Assembly: GCA_049276515.1 (NCBI GenBank) | Contig: JBASWO010000008.1 | Location: 1 to 46,930, forward strand | From: JAATFY01 sp049276515 | Lineage (GTDB): Bacteria; Pseudomonadota; Alphaproteobacteria; UBA9219 | DNA length: 46,930 nucleotides | Direction: 5' to 3' | Shown here: positions 1-6,865 of the stretch, in pieces | Numbering within the stretch: position 1 is the stretch's first letter | Layout of the letters: every line of letters begins with the position of its first letter | The notes under the pieces: model-generated | Told to the model about the DNA's origin: nothing | Seen by the model: only the letters and a program-made list of their open reading frames with translations | Databases searched by the model: none | Translations under genes and position numbers: made by a program

Positions 1-26
1 ACTTTTTTGAGCATGATAGGGAAAGT

Positions 27-1403
27 ATGACAGTGTTTGGAAAAAGAACCCTTTCCGTGATTGTTGCCCTTCTGGCAGTCATTGGGCTCGCCATCATCAT
101 ATTGCCTTGGAAAGGCTGGGTTGGCAAACGCCTCGAAATCGCTCTCGAAGCTCAGGGTCTTCAGAATGTGCATCTCACGGTTGAGAGCCTCGGCCTTACA
201 TCCATAACGCTAAAAAATATTACGGTCGGTGGTACACCACCTCTCGCTCTCGATAATGTTGTCCTCGATTATTCTTTGCCAGATTTACTCAAGGGTAAAG
301 TACAAAAACTTAATCTATCCGGTCTTCACCTTGATGTTCGCTCTGTCGGCGGTCATTGGGGTGTGATGGGATTAGAGAATTATCGCAATTCCAATAAAAA
401 ACCCTTCCTCTTTCCTGTCACAGAAGATGAGATATCAACACTTCCTTTGGGCGATGTCCGATTTGAGAAAAGTTTTCTGCATTTAACGGCTGATGCCTGG
501 CAAGCCGACATCCCTCTTGATGTCACATGGCTAAGAGAACCGGTACCAAGCGTTCTTTATAAGAGCACAGGTCTCACATTTAAAAATCAAAGCCTGCAAC
601 TCATGAGTGGTGAGACCTATCTTGAGGGAACACTCGATAAAGCAGCAGGCCAATGGAATGGAATTTGGCGCATTCAAGATATCCAGATTATGGGATCTGA
701 GCCGCCCACACCTCCTTTAAAGGCAGAAGGAAGTTTTTCTGTTTTATCCAATGAGATTAAGATCAAAGGCACTTTAACAAGCGCTGATCAAAGTTATAAA
801 AGTAATTTCAACTTTACCTACCTGCTTTGGTCACCCGACAAATCAGAACTTTTGATATCATCTGCTGAAATGCCTTGGAATAATGGCAGCCTCTCTGTCA
901 AAGACATACGCGTACCCATGAAAGGTGCTGAAGCGCTTTATGCCGATGTTCAGATCAATCGTGTTTCTACGGATATTCTCTTACAAAAGCTTACAGGGAA
1001 TAAGGCAACAGCGAGCGGTACTATATCTGGTCATATACCCATTACTTTAGGAAAGAATGGAAACTTTACGGTCCATCAAGGAAGTCTACAGACTGAAGAG
1101 CCAGGCATCATCAAGATGGCACCCGAAGCTATCCCTGGTGAAAATCAACAAGTGGCTCTTGTGCGAGAAGTCTTGAAAGATTTTCATTATAAGCTTCTCG
1201 CTATTAGCGTGAATACGGATGCCAATAACAATCTCAAGGTGCTGATGAGTTTAGAAGGTAATAACCCAGCAGTTTATGAAGGAAAGACTGTCAAAATGAG
1301 TGTTCATCTTACAGGCGACGTGCTAGATTTCGTGCAGCAAAATCTACTCTGGTTGTCCAATCCTAAAAAGTTTTTGGAGCAAGATACCAATGCAAAAAAA
1401 TAG
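27..1403 (+). CDS. ydbH: YdbH-like intermembrane phospholipid transport protein, compact form
   Basis: YdbH proteins are AsmA-like, inner-membrane-anchored bridges that help move phospholipids to the outer membrane. Here residues 8-24 form a single N-terminal membrane anchor, followed by beta-rich periplasmic sequence. The C-terminal part, with a GNNPAVYEGK stretch near residue 412, fits the YdbH-like domain. The main support is context: a YnbE-like lipoprotein gene overlaps its 3' end by 14 nt and a YdbL-like gene follows, the same order as in E. coli. At 458 aa it is about half the length of E. coli YdbH (about 880 aa). The frame stays open upstream to the window edge, but the basic residues and membrane anchor right after this ATG, with AGGGAA ahead of it, make it the likely start. 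The length difference is the main doubt. Confidence 0.75.
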   Translation: MTVFGKRTLSVIVALLAVIGLAIIILPWKGWVGKRLEIALEAQGLQNVHLTVESLGLTSITLKNITVGGTPPLALDNVVLDYSLPDLLKGKVQKLNLSGLHLDVRSVGGHWGVMGLENYRNSNKKPFLFPVTEDEISTLPLGDVRFEKSFLHLTADAWQADIPLDVTWLREPVPSVLYKSTGLTFKNQSLQLMSGETYLEGTLDKAAGQWNGIWRIQDIQIMGSEPPTPPLKAEGSFSVLSNEIKIKGTLTSADQSYKSNFNFTYLLWSPDKSELLISSAEMPWNNGSLSVKDIRVPMKGAEALYADVQINRVSTDILLQKLTGNKATASGTISGHIPITLGKNGNFTVHQGSLQTEEPGIIKMAPEAIPGENQQVALVREVLKDFHYKLLAISVNTDANNNLKVLMSLEGNNPAVYEGKTVKMSVHLTGDVLDFVQQNLLWLSNPKKFLEQDTNAKK

Positions 1404-1575
1404 CCCCATACTACTCGCCCTGTTATTTGCAGTTGCCTGTACACCAACTGTGCAATTGCAGGCGCCTGATAAGCCCATTGAAATTAACTTGAATGTGAAT
1501 ATCGAACAGCACATCAAAGTTGAAATTCAAAAAGATGTGCAAAAAGCAATTGCCAAAAACCCAGATGTTTTCTAA
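1390..1575 (+). CDS. ynbE: YnbE-like outer-membrane lipoprotein
   Basis: This 61-aa protein has a signal peptide ending in FAVAC, so Cys17 is the likely lipidation site. The mature part is short and hydrophilic (IEINLNVNIEQHIKVEIQKD), the pattern of YnbE family lipoproteins. In E. coli YnbE partners with YdbH to complete the bridge to the outer membrane; that role is carried over here by family and gene order. The gene overlaps the end of the ydbH-like gene by 14 nt and is followed 12 nt later by the ydbL-like gene, so the three are almost certainly one transcript. Confidence 0.82.
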   Translation: MQKNSPILLALLFAVACTPTVQLQAPDKPIEINLNVNIEQHIKVEIQKDVQKAIAKNPDVF

Positions 1576-1587
1576 CCGGAGGATCTT

Positions 1588-1914
1588 ATGAAATTACGTT
1601 CTTTAGGTTTACTGATTGTCTCACTGGCGCTGATAGCACTTCCAGCCTTAGCGCTTGATCTGCATAGTGCTCGCAATCAAGGGCTCGTGGGTGAGAAGCT
1701 TGATGGTTATGTGGCTGCTCTTAAGCCTACGCCTGAGGCCCAATCTTTGGTCGCTGAGGTTAATGCAAAGCGCAAACAAGAATATGCACGCATTTCAGCG
1801 CAAAATGGTCAGCCCGTTGATGTTGTCGCTAAATTGGCGGCCCAAGAAATCATCACGAAGCTTCCAGCAGGCAATAGCTATCAAGCTCCTGATGGTAGCT
1901 GGACCAAGCGCTAA
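1588..1914 (+). CDS. ydbL: YdbL family (DUF1318) periplasmic protein
   Basis: The 108-aa product has an N-terminal signal peptide with a probable cleavage after ALA at residues 20-22. The mature part carries the GLVGEKLDGYVA stretch, then NAKRKQEYARIS and a C-terminal DGSWTKR, which is the DUF1318/YdbL pattern. YdbL is encoded with YdbH and YnbE in E. coli and is thought to assist the bridge. A strong ribosome site (GGAGG) lies just ahead of the ATG. The gene ends 4 nt from the convergent cysK stop codon. Confidence 0.85.
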   Translation: MKLRSLGLLIVSLALIALPALALDLHSARNQGLVGEKLDGYVAALKPTPEAQSLVAEVNAKRKQEYARISAQNGQPVDVVAKLAAQEIITKLPAGNSYQAPDGSWTKR

Positions 1915-1918
1915 GCTT

Positions 1919-2851
1919 TTAGTCCGCAAGATCGGCAAAGAGTGGTGTGCTTAAGTAACGCTCACCAAAAGAGGGGATGATGACTACGATCATTTTCCCT
2001 TTATTTTCCGGCTTTGCCGCGACCTGTAAGGCGGCCCAAATGGCAGCTCCTGACGAAATACCAACCAGCAGACCCTCTTCTTTGGCAGCGCGGCGTGCGA
2101 TATCAAAAGCGTCTTCGTTTTTAACACGAATGACTTCATCATAAATTTTTGTATTTAAAATGTCAGGGATAAAGCCTGCGCCAATACCTTGAATGGGATG
2201 TGGTCCTTTAACACCACCTGATAAAACAGGCGAAGCATCGGGCTCAACTGCGACGACTTGAAAAGACGGTTTACGTTTTTTGATAACTTCGCCAACACCC
2301 GTAATTGTGCCGCCAGTGCCAATGCCAGCCACAAGAATATCAGCCTTGCCTTCGGTATCATTCCAAATTTCTTCAGCCGTTGTCTTGCGATGAATTTCTG
2401 GATTAGCTGGATTTTTAAATTGCTGCGGTATGAAGGCACCTGGAATTGAAGCTGCGATTTCTTCAGCTTTTTTAATTGCACCGGGCATGCCATCAGGCCC
2501 AGGCGTTAAAACGAGTTCTGCACCATACGCGCGCAGCAACTGACGGCGCTCCTTACTCATAGTTTCAGGCATGGTGAGGATGCAGCGATAACCACGGGCA
2601 GCGCAGACCATGGCAAGAGCAATGCCCGTATTGCCGCTGGTAGGTTCCACAATGACAGTGCCCCCTTTGATCTGACCGGCTTTTTCTCCGGCTTCGATCA
2701 TCGCGGCGCCAATACGGTCCTTAACGCTATGTGCTGGATTATAAAATTCGAGCTTGGCCAAAATGATGGCATCTAATCCCTTTGTCAGCCTGTTCAGTCG
2801 GACAAGTGGCGTATTGCCAATAAGCTCTGTGACATTTTGGGCGATTTTCAT
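1919..2851 (-). CDS. cysK: Cysteine synthase A (O-acetylserine sulfhydrylase)
   Basis: This PLP enzyme makes L-cysteine from O-acetylserine and sulfide in the cytoplasm. The 310-aa sequence has the usual CysK landmarks: the PLP lysine Lys44 in NPAHSVKDR, the substrate loop TSGNTG, the phosphate-binding GIGTGGTITG near residue 177, and the ISSGAA motif near residue 266. Length and motif order match CysK rather than cystathionine beta-synthase, since there is no C-terminal CBS domain. The gene stands alone and points toward the ydb operon. Its upstream region (2852-3005) holds the degenerate tRNA-Gln repeat described separately. Confidence 0.95.
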   Translation of the reverse strand: MKIAQNVTELIGNTPLVRLNRLTKGLDAIILAKLEFYNPAHSVKDRIGAAMIEAGEKAGQIKGGTVIVEPTSGNTGIALAMVCAARGYRCILTMPETMSKERRQLLRAYGAELVLTPGPDGMPGAIKKAEEIAASIPGAFIPQQFKNPANPEIHRKTTAEEIWNDTEGKADILVAGIGTGGTITGVGEVIKKRKPSFQVVAVEPDASPVLSGGVKGPHPIQGIGAGFIPDILNTKIYDEVIRVKNEDAFDIARRAAKEEGLLVGISSGAAIWAALQVAAKPENKGKMIVVIIPSFGERYLSTPLFADLAD

Positions 2852-2886
2852 GTCATCTCCGAATGATTGTTCTGTAGAGAGAAGTT

Positions 2887-2915
2887 TGGCTGGCCTTCGT
2901 GGATATAGCTCGAAC
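2887..2915. repeat. Degenerate copy of the tRNA-Gln 3' end (possible decayed attachment site)
   Basis: TGGCTGG, a 4-nt gap, CGTGGA and then CTCGAAC occur here in the same order and orientation as at 3921-3944, where they form the CCA end, acceptor stem and T arm of tRNA-Gln. The first two blocks have identical spacing; a 5-nt insertion (TATAG) precedes the third. The match begins at the tRNA CCA end and does not continue into the anticodon half. This is what a decayed att repeat would look like, with the orphan gene at 3006-3656 between the copies. Chance similarity cannot be excluded. Confidence 0.35.
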
Positions 2916-3005
2916 TGAATGTTACCAAGACATTTTATCTTTATCCAGATATGTGCCTAAATTTACCGGAAAAGCCCTGGATTTAGGTTAACGAGCACTA
3001 AAGCA

Positions 3006-3656
3006 TTATAACACCAATGATGGTGCCCTCAGTTTATATACCTTGGCAGAAGTGCGCAGCTGTATAAAAGCACAGGGTGCAGTTGTGATTTCAAGCACGT
3101 AGGACTCGGCTGGATCATTTCTAAATTCAAAAACGTGGCTTCGAATATGCCCTGCGTCTTTCAAGTCCTGTAGCTTTTCTTTAATTTCAGCCGCGTCTTC
3201 GCGGTCATGTTCAAGACAGAACGGACTGGATATGACTGCATCAGCTATAGATATAACACCATCGACAGGCGCAATGCTTTTCTCGCTAAGCGCTTTTCTG
3301 AGTATGCTAACAACGGCGTTGTGGTAAAAATTGAGTGCTTCTATTCCATATGTATCTACAACGGTTGTACCAAGCATTTGCATTAACGTTCCGCGCCATT
3401 TACCGGACATAAATTCTATCTCTGAAATAACGCCTTGAATAAAGTCTCTGACTTGAAGTCCGTCTGATCTTACATATTGATTAGCAGTATCTTCTAGTTT
3501 TCCAGCAAAGTAGAAAGCATTGTTTATGCGGGCAGCTCGATCCAATGCATCCTGAAGTGATGGGCTGATTTCGAAGTCAGGCAACTTTTTTAGAGCTTGC
3601 CTTGCCAAAAGCACAACAGTGTTTTGACCCTCATTTATGTCGTTATTGTTTGACAT
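3006..3656 (-). CDS. Hypothetical protein, no recognised family
   Basis: I do not recognise this 216-aa protein. It has no signal peptide, no membrane segment and no catalytic motif I can name. It appears mostly helical up to about residue 160 (for example EDAAEIKEKLQDLKDAGHI), then ends in a short strand-rich tail (SYVLEITTAPCAFIQL). The layout recalls a helical protein with a C-terminal winged-helix-like end, but that is a guess. It stands alone between cysK and tRNA-Gln, in a segment bounded by a tRNA-derived repeat. The flanking DNA at 3657-3910 is AT-rich. Confidence 0.65.
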   Translation of the reverse strand: MSNNNDINEGQNTVVLLARQALKKLPDFEISPSLQDALDRAARINNAFYFAGKLEDTANQYVRSDGLQVRDFIQGVISEIEFMSGKWRGTLMQMLGTTVVDTYGIEALNFYHNAVVSILRKALSEKSIAPVDGVISIADAVISSPFCLEHDREDAAEIKEKLQDLKDAGHIRSHVFEFRNDPAESYVLEITTAPCAFIQLRTSAKVYKLRAPSLVL

Positions 3657-3792
3657 ATCAACTCAATCAAATTTTTCAATATTGTTATTCTAATATATGA
3701 AACATTAGCAAGACACATGGACCATCCAAACAAAAATCTATAGTTAATAGTTTCAGATAAATGCCTGAAATAAAAAGATTTAGCTTGGATAA

Positions 3793-3915
3793 CTAGTGCC
3801 GCATTAATCGATGATACGAAGTTCCGTCGCAGTGAATAGGCCCTCTAGCCTCAATTAATTTTGCTTTAGATCTTTTCGAAATTGGTTGTTTACGAGATGA
3901 AATACCACCAATCAT
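3793..3915 (-). CDS. Possible 40-aa basic peptide directly downstream of tRNA-Gln
   Basis: An ATG lies 5 nt past the CCA end of tRNA-Gln on the same strand and opens a 40-codon frame ending in TAG. The product would start MIGGISSRKQPISKRSKAK and end in SYHRLMRH. It is strongly basic with one Cys and three His. No separate ribosome site is visible and the frame is short, so it may be a fragment of an older gene or chance. Confidence 0.2.
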   Translation of the reverse strand: MIGGISSRKQPISKRSKAKLIEARGPIHCDGTSYHRLMRH

Positions 3916-3920
3916 GCGGG

Positions 3921-3994
3921 TGGCTGGGGGACGTGGACTCGAACCACGATAAACAGAGTCAGAATCTGTTGTCCTACCATTAGACGATCCCCCA
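3921..3994 (-). tRNA. tRNA-Gln (anticodon CTG)
   Basis: Read on the minus strand, the gene has a perfect 7-bp acceptor stem (TGGGGGA with TCCCCCA), a D arm containing GGTAGGAC, an anticodon arm ACAGA-TTCTGAC-TCTGT giving anticodon CTG, and a T arm with GGTTCGAGTCC. The CCA end is encoded. The TTCTGAC loop reads the Gln codon CAG. The body resembles alphaproteobacterial tRNA-Gln. Confidence 0.95.
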
Positions 3995-4030
3995 AGAGCA
4001 GGGCTGTTTTGGTATCACAGAGCTTATGCT

Positions 4031-4060
4031 TTGTGTAGGCCTCATGCATCTATTTAGAAT
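4031..4060 (+). promoter_or_regulatory. Candidate promoter of rlmE
   Basis: TTGTGT at 4031-4036 and TAGAAT at 4055-4060 are separated by 18 nt and point toward rlmE, 36 nt downstream. The -10 box matches the consensus at five of six positions; the -35 box is weak. Confidence 0.35.
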
Positions 4061-4096
4061 AGTGGAATATAGCCATTTTCAGCTATAAAGGGGCCC

Positions 4097-4795
4097 ATGA
4101 AAGGTACTGGCAAACATAGAGGTATAGGCGGCATCGCATCTAAGCGACGCGAGGTCGTACGTGTGCGTAAGAAGAATAAGCGCTCAGAATCCTCACGGCA
4201 ATGGCTTCAGCGTCATTTGAATGATCCTTATGTGGCCGCCTCAAAAGAGCATGGTTATCGCTCACGTGCTGCCTTCAAGCTTTTGCAATTAGATGAACAA
4301 TTCAAATTACTTCAACCCGGTATGCGTGTCGTTGATTTGGGAGCAGCACCTGGTGGTTGGAGCCAAGTGGCTAAACCCATCATTGGCAAAAAGGGTAAAT
4401 TAGTAGCTCTAGATATTCTGCCTATGGATCCAATTGAAGGCGTCACGATCCTTGAAATGGATTTCTTAGCTGATGATGCGCCGGATCAATTAAAGGCAGC
4501 GCTTAAAGGGCCCGCCGATATTGTCCTCAGTGATTTGGCGCCCAATACAACGGGCCACGCTAAAACTGATCATATCCGCATTATGGCGATGACTGAGATG
4601 GCAGCACATTTTGCCATGGAAGTCTTGTCGCCTGGTGGCAGTTTTGTTTGTAAGTTCTTTCAAGGTGGTGCTGAGAGAACATTGCTTAATGAGCTCAAAA
4701 AAAACTTCACCAAAGTTAAACATGCCAAACCTGCTGCAAGCCGTGCAGAATCTTCTGAGACTTATCTCGTTGCCCAAGGCTTTAGAAAAATCTAA
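4097..4795 (+). CDS. rlmE: 23S rRNA (uridine-2'-O)-methyltransferase RlmE/FtsJ
   Basis: RlmE methylates the ribose of U2552 in the A loop of 23S rRNA late in 50S assembly. The 232-aa protein contains the SAM motif VVDLGAAPGGWSQV at about 78-91 and the full K-D-K-E catalytic tetrad: Lys61 (AAFKLL), Asp146 (SDLAPN), Lys186 (CKFFQGG) and Glu221 (SETYL). The first 30 residues are a very basic extension (KRREVVRVRKKNKR), likely to bind RNA. The stop codon directly abuts the convergent rlmJ stop. Confidence 0.95.
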   Translation: MKGTGKHRGIGGIASKRREVVRVRKKNKRSESSRQWLQRHLNDPYVAASKEHGYRSRAAFKLLQLDEQFKLLQPGMRVVDLGAAPGGWSQVAKPIIGKKGKLVALDILPMDPIEGVTILEMDFLADDAPDQLKAALKGPADIVLSDLAPNTTGHAKTDHIRIMAMTEMAAHFAMEVLSPGGSFVCKFFQGGAERTLLNELKKNFTKVKHAKPAASRAESSETYLVAQGFRKI

Positions 4796-5629
4796 TTATT
4801 CTGGCGTGAGCCATTTGATAGAACTTCCTTTGTAAGAAGTTCCAAGCGCTTCATGCAAAGCAGGGAAGAGAGCTTCTAACTTCTTATCCATCTGCCAAGG
4901 GGGATTGATCAAAATAAGTCCGCAGCCATTAAGCCTGTCATGCCGCGTTTCTTCTTCATAGAGAAATTCAGCACAAAGCTGTTTTGGAATGCCTGTCGCT
5001 GTAAGAACTTCATGAAAGCGCCAGAGAGCAGGGCGCTCTTTAATTGGATACCAAATCAAATATTGTCCCTGCGGCCAACGCTTATGAGCATGGATAGCCT
5101 CTGTAATCCGTTTAAACTCATCAGGGCTTTCAAAGGGTGGATCGATAAGAACAAGACCGCGCTTTTCCTCAGGCGGTAAAAAGGCCTGTAAAGCTTCATA
5201 ACCATCACGGTGATGGATATGAGCTTGAGGATTGTTTTCAAGTAAGCGACGTAGTTCATGATATTCTTCGCGATTAAATTCGCAGCCCACATAACGATCT
5301 TGCGGGCGCATCATGAGTGTCGCTAAGAGAGGCGAGCCAGGATAATAGCGAAGGCTTTGAACATCAGGATTTATTTTGCGAATGCTCGCATAATAATCGG
5401 AGATCCCTGTTATATAAGGAGCTGCGAGTAATTTCAGAATGCCATCTTGTGCTTCGCCCGTTTTCTGGGCACGCGGTTCTTCTAAATCATATCTGCCGAT
5501 GCCTGCATGTGTATCAAGAATAAAGAAGCCTTTTTCTTTTTCACGCAAATGGCCAAGCATCAAAGTAAGGACGGCGTGTTTAACGACGTCACATATATTG
5601 CCTGCATGATAAATATGGCGGTAATTCAT
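4796..5629 (-). CDS. rlmJ: 23S rRNA (adenine-N6)-methyltransferase RlmJ
   Basis: RlmJ methylates A2030 of 23S rRNA. The 277-aa length is close to that of the E. coli enzyme. Landmarks are the N-terminal MNYRHIYHAGNICDVVKH, the SAM-binding DTHAGIGRYDL at 39-49 and the catalytic DPPFE at 163-167, typical of N6-adenine methyltransferases. The ATG overlaps the stop of the upstream EamA gene by 4 nt (ATGA), so the two are co-translated. Confidence 0.93.
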   Translation of the reverse strand: MNYRHIYHAGNICDVVKHAVLTLMLGHLREKEKGFFILDTHAGIGRYDLEEPRAQKTGEAQDGILKLLAAPYITGISDYYASIRKINPDVQSLRYYPGSPLLATLMMRPQDRYVGCEFNREEYHELRRLLENNPQAHIHHRDGYEALQAFLPPEEKRGLVLIDPPFESPDEFKRITEAIHAHKRWPQGQYLIWYPIKERPALWRFHEVLTATGIPKQLCAEFLYEEETRHDRLNGCGLILINPPWQMDKKLEALFPALHEALGTSYKGSSIKWLTPE

Positions 5630-6558
5630 TTTTGATATTTAAAAAGTGACTTCAAAGTTACGCGCCGTGTCTTCCTTAGAAGAGGGGCGAGTTCCACGAG
5701 AATGATAGCACCCATAATGGCCGTGCAACCTATAAAGCTTGCAAAGGTAAAGGGTTCTTTGAGGAGCCAAACACCGCCAATACCGCCAAAAAGAGCTTCT
5801 GAGCTCATAATAATAGCAGCGTCGGCTGAAGGCGTATGTTGTTGGGCAACAGCTTGCAAAGTGTAAGCAATGCCGCCTGAAGCTATGCCTGCAAAAGCAA
5901 TCGAGACCCAGGCTTCTTTGAGGGCAGCTAAATTTATTTCTTCATAGACGAGGGCTAAAACCAAAGTAATCAGGCCGACAGCCAAATACTGTAAGAAAGA
6001 AAGCAACATGGGAGCTTTCAGTTTTTGCGTAAGATTGCCGAGCATGCTGACCTGAAGTGCAAAGCATAGTGCGCAAAGCAAAACCAAGATCTCGCCGCGG
6101 CCAAGTGTGATGGCGATGTTATCTAATGTGCCGCCTGATAAAAACCAAACGCCAATTACTGAAAAAAGGCCGGCGATGAAAACCGTGAAGGATAATTTTT
6201 GTTTATAAAGGACATAACCAACAAAAGGGACCATGACGACATAAAGCCCTGTTAGAAAGGCTGTGTTCGTCACAGTCGTTGTCGTCAAACCATATTGTTG
6301 GAGAATATCGCCGGCTGTAAAAATCAGACACAGCATCAGAATGTGAAGGCCATAGCCATTGCGTGCAGCTTTACCTAAGCGCTTGATGCTTTTCTCATAG
6401 AAAACCAGCGGCAAGACAAAGGCCGCCGAGAGCAAAAATCGAGAAGCTAGGAATGTGCAGGGGCCGATATGATCCATCGCGTCTTTTTGCGCGATAAAAC
6501 CAAAGCCCCAAATGAAACCGGCGAATAAAAGTGCAAGGTCTGCTTGCAGGCGCGACAA
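5626..6558 (-). CDS. EamA family (DMT superfamily) permease
   Basis: This 310-aa integral membrane protein has about ten hydrophobic segments arranged as two EamA repeats. The first repeat begins with LALLFAGFIWGFGFIAQKDA, a typical drug/metabolite transporter start; the second contains GGIAYTLQAVAQQHT and SSEALFGGIGGVWLLKEP. The family exports or imports small metabolites across the inner membrane, and the substrate cannot be read from sequence. It is translationally coupled to rlmJ downstream and lies 3 nt past the end of rpmG. Confidence 0.88.
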   Translation of the reverse strand: MSRLQADLALLFAGFIWGFGFIAQKDAMDHIGPCTFLASRFLLSAAFVLPLVFYEKSIKRLGKAARNGYGLHILMLCLIFTAGDILQQYGLTTTTVTNTAFLTGLYVVMVPFVGYVLYKQKLSFTVFIAGLFSVIGVWFLSGGTLDNIAITLGRGEILVLLCALCFALQVSMLGNLTQKLKAPMLLSFLQYLAVGLITLVLALVYEEINLAALKEAWVSIAFAGIASGGIAYTLQAVAQQHTPSADAAIIMSSEALFGGIGGVWLLKEPFTFASFIGCTAIMGAIILVELAPLLRKTRRVTLKSLFKYQK

Positions 6559-6561
6559 GGG

Positions 6562-6738
6562 TTACTTCTTGCTTTCCTTGATCTTGCCTTCTTTGAAAAC
6601 AACATGCTTGCGAGCAACCGGATCATACTTCTTCAGCTCAAGCTTTTTGGTGTTGTTCTTTGGGTTCTTCTTGGTGACGTAAAAAAAGCCTGTGTTGGCT
6701 GAGCTCACCAGTTTGATATCGTTTTTTGACTTTGCCAT
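6562..6738 (-). CDS. rpmG: 50S ribosomal protein L33
   Basis: The 58-aa product starts MAKSKNDIKLVSSANTGFFY and continues with the basic L33 core (KLELKKYDPVARKHVVFKEG). The frame is open for 28 more codons upstream, but only this ATG gives the normal L33 N-terminus and size. The usual CxxC zinc pairs of some L33 forms are absent, so this is the zinc-free type. It is upstream of the EamA and rlmJ genes on the same strand. Confidence 0.95.
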   Translation of the reverse strand: MAKSKNDIKLVSSANTGFFYVTKKNPKNNTKKLELKKYDPVARKHVVFKEGKIKESKK

Positions 6739-6796
6739 AGCAGTAACCTGAAATCTTTCTTCTCTTTCTAGGCGGGCCTTTTTGGGGCCTGCAGGA

Positions 6797-6843
6797 GGCG
6801 GCAATGTCGTTGAAATACCCACCTTTTGTCAAGCATTGCCGCC
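6797..6843. promoter_or_regulatory. Long inverted repeat around the candidate rpmG promoter
   Basis: GGCGGCAATG at 6797-6806 and CATTGCCGCC at 6834-6843 are perfect 10-bp inverted arms with a 27-nt spacer. On the minus strand a consensus -35 hexamer TTGACA (6832 to 6827) lies inside the spacer and points toward rpmG; the -10 region is weak. No T-run follows either arm, so a terminator for the upstream photolyase gene is unlikely. A protein-binding site or a cruciform/RNA stem is possible. Confidence 0.4.
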
Positions 6844-6865
6844 CCCAGAGATGAACCCTGTATAG

